From the NCBI RefSeq assembly GCF_003573695.1, contig NW_020650971.1, positions 1,922,984-1,986,983 of the forward strand: DNA of 64,000 nt, in the 5' to 3' direction. The notes beneath the pieces are model-generated. The model was given only the letters and a program-made list of their open reading frames with translations. It was not told the origin of the DNA and did not search any database. Of this stretch, positions 35,957-46,029 are shown piece by piece (the stretch's first letter is position 1; each line of letters opens with the position of its first letter). Origin of the DNA: Papaver somniferum. Lineage: Eukaryota; Streptophyta; Magnoliopsida; Ranunculales; Papaveraceae. The position numbers were made by a program, and so were the translations under genes.

Positions 35957-36422
35957 TGTAGTTGTGAGAAATCTCACAACCACACCTTAGTGAAATCTAT
36001 CGAACACTCTAAGAAATCATCATAAGAATCTCAAGAACTTTTATTAAATCTTTTAATGTAATACAATTAATAAGAAAACTCTAACTTGGTGAACAAACAA
36101 TCTTTCTCTCTCCTAAATATCTTGTCTAGGGTCTCTAAAAGATCTCTCCCTCTTACAATGACGCTCTGCTCCTTATATAGGAGTTTACATAGTGGAGGAC
36201 AGCTAATAAAGCCCCTTATTTCAGATCTGGCACGCGTCAATGTCGCACATATGTAATCATCATTGCCGCACGGTTTATCTAATGTCACACATATCATCAT
36301 ACTTTACTCGTGATTAAGTGAGGTCATCTGATTCGTCATTCTAGATATGTTGTATGCGTTTGTGTTCGCTTGCTACCTGCGGAGTTACTTCGCATACAAA
36401 CTAGTGTGCGGTATTTTGTGCC
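35957..36422 (-). repeat. 5' LTR of the Tat element
   Basis: Partner of 4662-5130. TATA-like CTATATAAGG on the minus strand at 36171-36180. The outer end near 36422 (GTGCC) is where similarity with the other LTR stops. Confidence 0.85.
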
Positions 36423-37333
36423 GAGAAGGTGTACGGGTTTACTCAAGTCTTGTTAAGAACCACAGAAAAAGAAGACGAAGAATGTAACAGTCAAAGGGGA
36501 TTTGACGCGCTTATAAATGACTATGAGAAAGAGTAGAGACATTCATATTATAAAATGGCTGCTGCTGTTAGGGGGGCCACAGACAGAAATAGGAAAGAGC
36601 CTAATTCATAAATTGAGAAGACAACTGACAGAGAGTAAAACGAAGTCGGAAATCCTTACTGATCGGTGCAAATGGAGGTGCGGTATTGTGTACGATCTAA
36701 AAAAACTTTTTTTTTTTTTCTAGTTCACCGTACTTGTGCCCCTCAAGTCACAAAACTGATCAAAAACTTTTTTTTTTTTTTTTTGCAGCAACAACTTAAT
36801 GGAACTGGTGGTCCAAACCAAGGAAATGTTCACCACACATCCGCTTCTTTTAACGAGTCAGCTAAGCTTACTACTGAAAGTAGTCATCATGGTAATTGAA
36901 GCTTCTGATACTGATAGATATTTGCAAATGCAAGCTGCACATGAGGATCTACCAAAGGTATAGTAAGACTAATACCTGTAGATATTCCTAGTGGTTTTGA
37001 GTAATTTGAATTTTGTTCGATACGTATGATCAGTAGTGAACTAATACATGGAGTACAAATCTTTGTTAGGTACGTCGTTATACTAGCGCCCATCACGGTA
37101 GCAGAAGTAAACGCGTTTTTAAGTGGTCTCTCAGGCGCCCATCAAACACCAATTGCTGCTGGTCTTCTCCTAAAGATGAATTAAAGGTAGTGTCTTTTGC
37201 GAATCGTCTCTCTTTAGGGCATAGAGCTGGATTTTCGGCGTAGGTCTCGGCCGAGATTGACTACATCGGTCGAGACACATTAAGAACCTTTCAGGGTTGT
37301 TTCGCTATATTATGTAATTCTTTTGGTTTTTTA
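36423..37333. other. Host flank, no confident gene
   Basis: Holds two long T tracts (about 36706-36720 and 36766-36784); the second is followed by GCAG and a 36-codon open stretch, resembling an intron acceptor and exon, but I cannot assign it. A small inverted repeat GTCTCGGCCGA/TCGGTCGAGAC lies near 37242-37278. The region precedes the first kinase fragment and may contain more of its decayed exons. Confidence 0.35.
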
Positions 37334-37690
37334 TTGGGGGAACACAATGAGCAGGAAGATACTGATGATTCTGACGGAGGAGACTATTCTGACAATAAGG
37401 TTATATCAAGAACCTGCGGCAATCAGATTTACTTTGATGTTGAGGTAGGAGTATCTCCTCCTAAAAGTCCAAAGCCACCAGCAAGACATGAATCAAAAGG
37501 ACTTCCAGACCCTAGTCCTAAGCAAGTTGACCCAGGCAGCGACTCTAGGTTTTATTTGTTATATTTCTCTTAATGCTTCCGGTTCCTTGAGTTATTAGAG
37601 TACAACTTCATAGTAACACTTCTCTTCTTGTATTGTGTTTGTTATTTCTGTCAGATGATTCGTTGCTTTTCGTGGAAAATAAAAAAACGG
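37334..37690 (+). pseudogene. Kinase C-terminal tail fragment (left copy)
   Basis: Encodes an acidic then Pro/Ser-rich tail (SPPKSPKPPARHESKGLPDP, SPKQVDPGSD). The same sequence recurs at about 41950-42290 directly after a kinase catalytic-domain end, so it is read as the tail exon of the same kinase. No catalytic domain is left in this copy. It marks the left end of the duplicated kinase-NPF unit. Confidence 0.55.
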
Positions 37691-37990
37691 GCCTGGAAAG
37701 GAATCTAAAGGAAATTTAGAAGCATGCACGCATGTTTGTTATCTTTTATTTATTTTTCATAACGAAATGGTTTGAGCCGATTCAATCTTTATTGTTGGAA
37801 CTTTGGTGCTTTCTTAAGGATGGTGAATGTGTTACTATCTGATGGAAGTGTCTATGGCTCTTAGCAGGTTCTGTTACTTTTGGTTATCTTCTTTATGATG
37901 ATTGCATAATTTGGAGCTACTGGTATATAAAGCTTAGGAAATAAAACTTGAGTTATCTGGTATATAAACCATTTTTGTAATGCGACAACT

Positions 37991-38086
37991 TGTTGTAAAA
38001 GGCGCCCTGGGCGCCAAATCATTTCTATAGTTTTTTAATTTTTCCTCAGCGCGCCTAGGCGAGGCCCCTCGCCCTATACAACATAG
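37991..38086. repeat. Hairpin MITE-like sequence, degenerate
   Basis: Arms TGTTGTAAAAGGCGCC (37991-38006) and a matching, partly decayed TCGCCCTATACAACATA (about 38069-38086) enclose GC-rich AGGCG/CGCC words. It is related to the perfect hairpin at 45452-45535. Confidence 0.5.
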
Positions 38087-38334
38087 CATGCCTATATTTC
38101 AACCTGTTTATGGCCTTATTTTCTACTTGTACAAGCAAGTGCGTGCCAAGATGTAATATTCCAAGAAGATGTACCCAATTTTTTTATGGAACTTCTCTAT
38201 CATTGTTATGGGACTCAAGTTTGCTTCATATTGAATTGCAGTAGGTTGACCAAAACCATTATTATGCAAAAAAAAAAAAAAAAAAAACCATTATGCTGAA
38301 TCTGTTCCCAATAGTGGTGCTTGTGTTTGTGCAA

Positions 38335-40120
38335 CTATGCCTTTGAGTAACACAAGAAGGCAATCATCTCTAATGCACTAAGTCCTGCGAGAAGCCAATA
38401 AAAATAATCAAGATGTGCGCAATTGAGGTTGTCAGAGAACCAACCATATTGACCATCTCGACTAGTTACATGCTGAACAACGGATATAATATAAGGAAGC
38501 CACTGATGAAGGCTCCAACGCCTGAAAGGCTCAAGATAAGAGAAACACCCACACTCTTTAACCCATTTGGCACTTGATCATAGAAAAGTTCTTGTAAACC
38601 GACATCGGTGAATACAGTAGCAAGACCAATAAGTAAGTATTGTGGAACCAACCACCATACCCTCATTGGAACTGTTTCATTTGGCATATCGACTAATCCA
38701 AAATCAATTGCTGTTTGAAGCCTTTTACGCTCCACAACAGCTGCACCCACCATAGATATTGCGGAAAGAAAGATTCCAGTACCAATTCTCTGATATGTGG
38801 TTATGCCGTTGGGTTTTCCAGTTATATATCCAGCAAAAGGAACAAAGAAACGGTCGTAGATAACAGCAAATAGAATAGTAGATAAGCCACTAAAGATGTT
38901 AATCGAAGCAGCAGGTATTTGAAAGTCAGAGCCTAATTTTCTGTCCATCGTGCTGCTTTGCTTAATGAACAAGGTCATGCTTTGGGAAATCACAACTGGG
39001 TATATCAAACATATGATCCACAGAGGCATCAACCGTAGTAAAGATTTCACGCCTTCGACCTTACTTGAGGTGACATGGTTACTACAACTTTTTGCATCAT
39101 TCGACACGGCAATAAAACCTTCTGATGGAGAAGGAATTCTTCGGTTCTTCACAGCTGCAACTAAAACCTCGATTATTCCTTTTAATGGGTTTTCTTTTTC
39201 TTCGTCTATAACACTATGACGATATTTTTTGATTCCGAACAAGAAAATAACTAGTGCCACTGTCGATGAAATGCACGGAATACCAAATCCAAGACCCCAG
39301 CCCAAGTTATCTTGAATGTAGTTCAATATCTTGTTCGAGAGGGCCATTCCAACAGAGCCTCCAATTTGCACCCAAGTGAAGAATGAACTCTTAGACTTGC
39401 ATTCAGACAGGTTTTGTCCATCGAATTGATCAGCACCAAAAGCTGTTGCACATGATTGGATCCCAGCGCTCCCAAATGCGACTAAATAAAATGACTGGAA
39501 GAAGAAGCTTACTTGTAGAGAGGAAGGATAAGCTCAAGATTTATCGGCCTCCGTCTTGTTAACACAACTAGCACTCGAGTTTATAGAATTCAGAGCAGAT
39601 ATAGTTAGAAACCCAGTCCCTATAAACAAATAACGAAAATTAACAGATATCGATTAAGTCTGCACAAACTAAGAATTAGTTAATTTATATAGAAAGGTTA
39701 TGCAAACAAGTTTACCAATATTTCAAAGAAACAAGAGGCTAAGACGAGACGAAATCGACCGATATAAGAATCAGCAACCGGAGCAATTAGTAAAGGAAGC
39801 ATAAACACTGTACCAACCCAAAAGTTAACATTTTGAGAAGCTGTCGCTGTAGATTGACCAAAGTGATTAGTTAGATAACTAATTAAGTTTGTTGTAATTC
39901 CATAAAATGCAAAAGAATCAGCTACACCAAGTACGAGTAGCCGTGAAGCTGATTTCCATCCACCGAATTGATGATTATTAATCATATTCAGCAATTTCTC
40001 TCATTTGTAGTTCACCATTCCTTCGATATACTTTCTACTTTGATCTCCTTCTCCATTAAAATCAGTAATAATAATGTTCTTCTGCACCAATGGTTCATTA
40101 TCAACAGCGGCTCCTGTCAT
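38335..40120 (-). pseudogene. NPF (NRT1/PTR family) transporter, left copy, disabled
   Basis: Two-exon structure like its neighbour at 42735-44533: exon 1 40120-39716, intron with GT...AG, exon 2 39619-38335. Family motifs are present (GADQFDGQNLSECKSKSSFF, NYIQDNLGWGLGFGIPC, WWLVPQYLLIGLATVFTDVG, FYDQVPNGLKS). It carries TGA at 40001-40003 (GGA in the other copy), TGA at 39534-39536 (TGC in the other copy) and a 5-bp TTATA insertion near 38485 that shifts the last 50 codons. It would be a proton-coupled plasma- or vacuolar-membrane solute carrier if intact. Closest in feel to subfamily NPF5. Confidence 0.88.
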
Positions 40121-40644
40121 GACCTCCACTATTCTCTCTGTCTCTCCGAATAAGAAGCAGAACAATGTATATAATATGCAGTATCATCTCACATTGAATG
40201 ACAATTACATGTCTATATCTAACAGTTAGGAGACACCTACTTATGAATTGTGGTTGGGGTTGGGGTTTAGGATATTTTGTCACATCCGCACCGAGTGAAT
40301 TGAAAAGTGACCGACCGAATTCATAGGTATAGAAGTGTCGTCGATGGACAGTCAGGAGAATTCCTTGATAGATTTATTTTGTTTGTTTGGTCAGGTTAAC
40401 ACCAGGACTGGCCGCCCATTTTTTTTCTTCTTATGTTTGTTTGTTTGTTGTCTTCTTTCAGATGACTGTTCGTTGAGAGTTTACTATAATGTGTAATCTC
40501 CTAAGCCTGTCCATCAATGAAATCGGTTCTAGTCATTAGCCACTAATGCACGTTATACGTGTTTTTTTATGTCATTTTCTTATGTAACAACCATAATGCA
40601 CGTTATACTTTTGCATTGGTGGTTTAAGTTTTGCAATGTACGTA

Positions 40645-40780
40645 ATTGTTTGAACAGGTTGTGGGTACAGTAGGCTAGGCAGCTCCAGAGTATGTTCAGA
40701 GGTAGACTAACAGTTAAAAGTGATATTTGGAGTTTTGGGGTTATGAGCTCATTGTTAAGGATACAGCTATCAGCCGTAAT
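40645..40780 (+). pseudogene. Receptor-like cytoplasmic kinase fragment (activation-loop exon)
   Basis: Encodes a broken version of the kinase subdomain VIII-IX region: VVGTVG, then stop (TAG for TAT), AAPEYVQ, a small deletion, then LTVKSDIWSFGV. The pattern GT.GYAAPEY...G.L..KSD.WSFGV is that of RLCK-type Ser/Thr kinases. It lies downstream of NPF1 on the opposite strand. Confidence 0.75.
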
Positions 40781-40924
40781 TGTAGCTAATCCTTCTTTGT
40801 TACAGCTGCAACAGATTCGATTCTCTCGTGCCTTAGTCAGTGCCTTATTCACTGGTATATTGTTATTCTCTCATTCATGGTGTAACTACCAGAAATCCAG
40901 TAGTACACCCAAATACGATATTGA

Positions 40925-41600
40925 CGAGTTCTAAGACACAATAGATAATTTGGATAAGAAATTCTTTATTGATCAACCACTCCGGGTTATGAAGTTTTGG
41001 ATATAAGGAAACCCTAATCTCACACTCTAAGCAACACTACTCCTACACAAAATCCGACCCCCTTTAAATTGCCAAAGGCTTCTATTTATAGACCTTCCAA
41101 TCCTAGTGGAATACAACTCATTTCACTTCGTCCACGATCATCGTGTTCTCGTGGATTAGCCTTTTATTTCTCCCAGACCATTTTCCATAAAGTTTCTCCC
41201 CTTCTTTCGCTGGCGCCTCTGGGAACTTATCGGGACAGCTGTCTCTTTTCTTGCTCAATAATTTACTGACTTCGCAGATTATATTTTTATCCAAGTATCC
41301 TTACTTCGCATATCTGATTTCGTGAATGGTATCTTGTTGGGTACTCCAAGTGATCTTTTGTGTTTTAAATTCTTTTCACCGAGTTTCCTTGCCATAAAGT
41401 ACTATTTTGCAAATGGATTTTCTTACTTCATAATGACGACTCTGACTTTTGATTTGACAAGTCACTGACGGGGATACTTGGGGAATGATACAAGATCTTT
41501 CAGCAGGATTTCCCACTCATACTTCATGTCTTCTCCTGCGACCACCTGGCGATCATCTTTTTGGTATCTACACATGTATATCAAACCCTATTTAGGGTAA
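40925..41600. other. Possible inserted LTR-like sequence between kinase exons
   Basis: The kinase fragment in the right-hand unit has its two parts almost contiguous (45178-45435), whereas here about 0.8 kb separates them. The middle portion has an LTR look on the minus strand, with polyadenylation-like ATCAATAAAGAATTTC (about 40950-40970) and a TATA-like TCTATAAATAGA (about 41080-41091). I could not fix ends or a target duplication. Confidence 0.35.
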
Positions 41601-41619
41601 TGTATTCGATATATAAAGA

Positions 41620-42290
41620 AATAGAAATTAATCCACCAAGTTTGGTGTGGAAAATATTCACCAAAATCAGTGAGTTCTGTTTCTCATCACATGAAGACGA
41701 TCAGTTGACAGATATCTACCGAAGAGCTAGCAGAAGCTCTTGGAATGGGTTAAACCCACGTATCAGGTTCGAAGAAAATCTATTTGACTATGGATCCATG
41801 CTAGAAGGTCAATATTGCCTAAAATCAGCTCAAAAACTTGTTTCCCTAGCTAATAAGTGTCTCATGATGCAACCGAAATCCCGTCCTAAGAGCCGGAAAT
41901 CATTATGGCGATTGTAAGGGCAGAGACGATTCATATCCTATATTTCAGCAAGAGAATGAAGATTCTGAAGAAGGAAACCATTATGGCAATGGTAATACCA
42001 GCACCGGTATTCTTTTTGATGTACCATAGGAGTAACTTAATATCGCTATCCAAAGTCACCACCAAGAAATGAATCAGAAAGACTTCCAAACCTTATCAGT
42101 CCTGAGCAAGTTGACCCAGACCCTCGCCTTAAGGTTGTACATTACTAATATATTCCTCCCGTTAAAGCTTCTGGTTATTTGCGTCTCCAGAGTACAGCTT
42201 AATAGACAGTAACACTTTCTTTCTTTCTTTTGTATGTTGTTGTCTACTTTCAGATAAATGGCTGCTTCCCGTGGATAAAACGGACTCGTC
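41620..42290 (+). pseudogene. Kinase C-lobe end and tail (middle copy)
   Basis: 41740-41900 encodes RFEENLFDYGSMLEGQYCLK, SAQKLVSLANKCLMMQPKSRP, which is the kinase subdomain XI with its conserved arginine (PKSRP). 41950-42130 gives an acidic tail homologous to 37334-37560, with stops. Splice-like TTTCAG at about 42250 also matches 37650. Belongs with 40645-40780 as one decayed RLCK-type gene. Confidence 0.7.
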
Positions 42291-42734
42291 TACAGTCCAG
42301 CAAATGAATTTAACAACTACACGAACGGTGAACATTCTTAGAGTTCGCCAGAATAAATCTGAAAGAAAGTTAAAATTCCGTATGTATGTTTTTTATTTTA
42401 TTTTGTGTGACAAGATGGTTTGAGCAGACTGAATATAAATCTTTATCAATTAGGAACGTTTTATTGATATTATGATTGTGTAGCGTGCAAGCAAATGTCT
42501 GCAGAAATATAAAATGCCAAGCAAAAGTGTCAGAACCCAAAAATTTGTATGCAACTTTTCTAACATTCCTATGTGACTCGACTTTGATTCCCATTGAATT
42601 ACAGTAGGCTGACCAACCACTGCAATATTGAAATATTGCGCTAAATTTGGCCGAAAATTGAATTATTTTTCTTGAGACTGACCAAAACAAAAAGGGTAAA
42701 ATAGGTTACAATCGTGGTGCTTTTGTTTGTTCAA

Positions 42735-44533
42735 CTATGCGTATGAATAACACAAAAAGGCAATCATCTCTAATGTACTAAGTCCTGCAAGAAGCCAATA
42801 GAAATAATCGAGATGTGCGCAATTGAGGTTGTTAGAGAACCAACCATATTTACCATCTCCACTAGTTACTTGTTGGATAACGGATATAAGGAAGCCACTG
42901 AGGAAAGATCCTATGCCAAACATGCTCAAGCTAAGAGAAAGACTCATACTCTTTAACCCATTTGGCACTTGATCATAGAAAAACTCTTGTAAGCCGGTAC
43001 TTGTGAGTAGAGTAGCAAGACCCATTAACAAGTTTTGCGGAACCAACCACCACACACTCATTGGAACTGTTTCATTTGGTAAATCGACTAATCCATAATC
43101 AATTGCAGTTTGAAGCCTTTTACGCTCCACTATAGCGGCAGCCACCATACCTACCGCAGAAATAAAGATTCCACTACCAATTCTCTGAAGCGTAGTTATG
43201 CCGGTGGGTTTTCCAGTAATAGCTCGAGCAAGAGGAACAAAGAGACGGTCGTATATGAGACCAAACAGAATAAAGGATAACCCACCAAAGATGTTCATTG
43301 AAGCGGCAGGTATTCGAAACTTCCGACCTAATGTTCTGTCCATCGTGCTGCTTTGCGTAGTGAATAATGTCATGGTTTGAGAAAACACCACTGTGTATAC
43401 CAAACATATGGTCCACACTGGCATCAACCGGAGTAAATATTTAGCATCTTCGACCTTCTTAATAGCCACATGGTTACTGGAACTTTCTGCATCATTTGAC
43501 ATGGCAATAAAACCTTCTGATGCTTCCTCTTGGGCAGTGTGGAACCGAGAATGGATTCTCCAATTCTTTATAGCTGCAACTAACACCTCGATAATTCCAA
43601 AGAAAGAGTCCTCATTTTCCTCATCTATAACACTATAACGATATGTTTTGATTCCGAACAAGAAAACAATTAGTGCCACAATCAATGAGATGCACTGAAT
43701 GACAAATCCAAGACCCCAGCCCAAGTTATCTTGAATGTAGTTCAATATCGTGTTAGAGAATGACATTCCAACAGCCCTTCCAATTTGCCACCAAGTGAAA
43801 TATGAATTCTTAGATTTGCATTCAGACAGGTTTTGTCCATCAAATTGATCAGCACCAAAAGCTGGTGTACATGATTGGTTTCCAGCGCTCCCAAATGAGA
43901 CTAAATACAAAGACAAGAAAAAGAAGCTTACTTTCAAAGAAGAAGGGTATCCGCAAGATTTATCGACCTCCATCGTATTGCCAACACAACTAGTCGAGTT
44001 TATCGAACCATATAGAGCAAATATACTTAAAAAGCCAAGTCCCTGCAAACACATAATGAAGATCAACAATTAGCAATTAAGTCGGCTAAATGATCTAATT
44101 ATAGAAAGAGTTAGAGAAACAAGATTACCAATATTTCGAAGAAGGAACAGGCTAAGACGAAACAAAATCGGCCGATATAAGAATCAGCAACAAAAGAAAT
44201 TAGTAACGGAAGCATAAACACAACACCAACCCAAACATTAACATTTAGAGCAGCCGTGGCTGTAGATTGACCAAAGTGTTTAATTAGATAACTAATTAAG
44301 TTTGATGAAATTCCATAAAATACAAAAGCATCAGCAACACCAAGTACGATTAGTCGAGAAGCTGATTTCCATCCACCGAATTGATGATTATTAATCATAT
44401 TCAGCAATTTCTCTCCTTTGTAGTTCACCATTCCTTCGATGTACTTTCTACTACTATCTCCTTCTCCATTAAAATCAGTAATAGTAATGTTCTTCTGCAA
44501 CAATGGTTCATTATCAACACCGGCTCCTGTCAT
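42735..44533 (-). CDS. NPF (NRT1/PTR family) transporter, intact two-exon gene
   Basis: Exon 1 is 44533-44129 (135 codons), the intron 44128-44043 (86 bp, GT...TTTGCAG), and exon 2 44042-42735, giving 570 codons with no stop, a normal length for the 12-helix NPF/POT family. I chose the ATG at 44533 because the frame upstream opens only with GTG. Motifs: GISSNLISYL, GQSTATAALNVNVW, FGADQFDGQNLSE, NYIQDNLGWGLGF, IPAASMNIFGGLS, WWLVPQNLLMGLAT, FYDQVPNGLKS, ending in a hydrophobic helix. The ExxE[R/K] motif of helix 1 (usually VEVAERFAYYG) reads LGVADAFVFYG, so all three charged residues needed for proton coupling are gone. Likely a membrane solute carrier; substrate unknown. It resembles NPF5 most, by memory. 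Confidence 0.9.
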
Positions 44534-45177
44534 GACCTCCACTATTCTCTCTGTTTCTCCAGAATAAGAAGCTAAACTATATAAAATGCAGTATCAATTC
44601 ATATCCAATGATAACAACATGTCTATATCTAACAGTTAGGAGTAATGCACCTACCAAATTGCTTCTTGTAGGGCTAAAAAACGTGCGGGATATTCATCGA
44701 TCAAATGGTTCAACATTTCTTATTAGATTGGATATACGAAACCTTTTAAATGGCTGTTTACGTATACAATGTCTCCCTCACATACCTTTAAAAGCTAAAT
44801 AATGATGATATTACTTGTGAATTGTGGTTGGGCTTTAGGATATTTTGTCACATTACTGAACCAATTGAATTGAAAAATGATTTGTTTGTTTGGTCAGGTT
44901 AACATCAGGACTGGCCGCCCATTTACTTTTTTTTATGTTTGTTTGTTTGTTGTCTTCTTTCAGATGAATGTTCGTTGAGAATTAAACATAATGCGCAATC
45001 TAGCATGGAGGTGCACTCTAAACATCAAATGCACGGTTCAATGAGATCGGTTCTGGTCATTAGCCACTAATTAAGTCTTAATTCTCTGTAGTTTGTATGT
45101 CATTTTCTTTGATAACAATCATAACGCACGTTATACTTTTGCACTGGTTGTTTAACTTTTGCAGTGTAAATGTTTGA

Positions 45178-45435
45178 ACAGGTTGTGGGTACAGTACGCT
45201 ATGCAGCTCCAGAGTATGTTCAGTAGACCAACAGCTAAAAGTGATGCTTGGAGTTTTGGTGTGGTTCTGAAGACGATCAGTGGACAGAAATCTACCAAAG
45301 AGCGAGCAGAATCTCTTGGAATGGTTTGAACCAAACGTATCATGCTCCATGAAATTCTATTTGATTATGGTTCCCGGGCTAGAAAGTCGGCATTGCAGAA
45401 AATCAGCTCAAAAACTTGTTTCCCGCTAATGACCT
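45178..45435 (+). pseudogene. Kinase fragment (right copy)
   Basis: Carries VVGTVRYAAPEYVQ then a deletion and stop, followed after a loss of intron and exon sequence by the segment homologous to 41695-41850, with further stops. It shows that the kinase-NPF unit was duplicated as a block. Confidence 0.7.
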
Positions 45436-45451
45436 GAGTTCTAAACTCTCT

Positions 45452-45535
45452 AGCTATGTTGTAAAAGGCGCATTTTTTTTAGGCGCTGGTCCTATATTTA
45501 GTGGGCTTTTGGCGCTCGCCTTTTACAACATAGCT
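45452..45535. repeat. Perfect-arm hairpin (MITE-like)
   Basis: AGCTATGTTGTAAAAGGCG (45452-45470) and its exact reverse complement (45517-45535) are separated by 46 bp that also contain GGCGC/GCGCC. The 19-bp arms have no mismatch. No coding capacity. A decayed relative is at 37991-38086. Confidence 0.8.
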
Positions 45536-45678
45536 CGCTAGTACCAAATTCTTTACTGGTCAAAAAAACACAAAAATGAAGTACCTGGCTGTTAAAATAG
45601 ATGATACTTTGAAAGAAAATGAAAGAACATATCGTGTAGCCTGAACCAATAAAACAAAGTAACAATGACGGAAAAAAA

Positions 45679-45821
45679 TACTCAATTTCAAAGACTTGGG
45701 GAGTTTAAGAAGCAGAACTAGTGGGAAGTTTGGGTGAGTTTAAGAAGCAGTAATAGTTAAGGAAAAAAGTACTCAAATTCAAAGATTTGGTGAGTTTAAG
45801 AAGCAGAACTAGTGGGAAGTT
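45679..45821. repeat. Short direct duplication
   Basis: A segment of about 53 bp (45679-45732) with TTTAAGAAGCAGAACTAGTG recurs at 45770-45821 with few changes; a part copy lies between them (45735-45750). Noncoding. Confidence 0.7.
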
Positions 45822-46029
45822 AGACTGGAAGAATTGGACACCAGTAGTAAGGACATGGTGATTACTATAGATAATTAGTTAAAACTTGTAGAGACAGAAT
45901 GTTGTTCCATGAAAGGTCTCTTAAGAATTACAAGTATATGCGGGAAGTTTCAAGCATAATTCAGTATCTTTTGAACTTTTTTTTTTCAGAGTCCAACTTA
46001 TAAGTTTGTTGTATCTTTGTGCAATATTT

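Larger units (their letters stand above)
4662..36422 (-). mobile_element. Tat-lineage Ty3/Gypsy element, host of three nested insertions
   Basis: Two direct repeats (4662-5130 and 35957-36422, about 467 bp, about 40 differences by eye) flank a minus-strand Gypsy pol whose order is protease, RT, RNase H, a second archaeal-type RNase H, integrase. The second RNase H and an antisense gene between pol and the 3' LTR are hallmarks of the Tat lineage (Grande, Retand, Ogre). Removing the insertions at 8665-17502 and 22020-35535 leaves about 9.4 kb. Only about 0.6 kb lies between the 5' LTR and the protease, so gag is missing. I found no matching target duplication at the outer ends, so the left junction with the Copia element may be a recombination product. 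Confidence 0.85.

Noticed and set aside
36067..36300. 77-codon minus-strand ORF, also at 4760-5008
   Set aside because: Both lie within the paired Tat LTRs and have no conserved domain.
44129..44542. Start of the NPF gene at 44542
   Set aside because: That codon is GTG; the first ATG in frame is at 44533, three codons later, and fits the family's short N-terminus.
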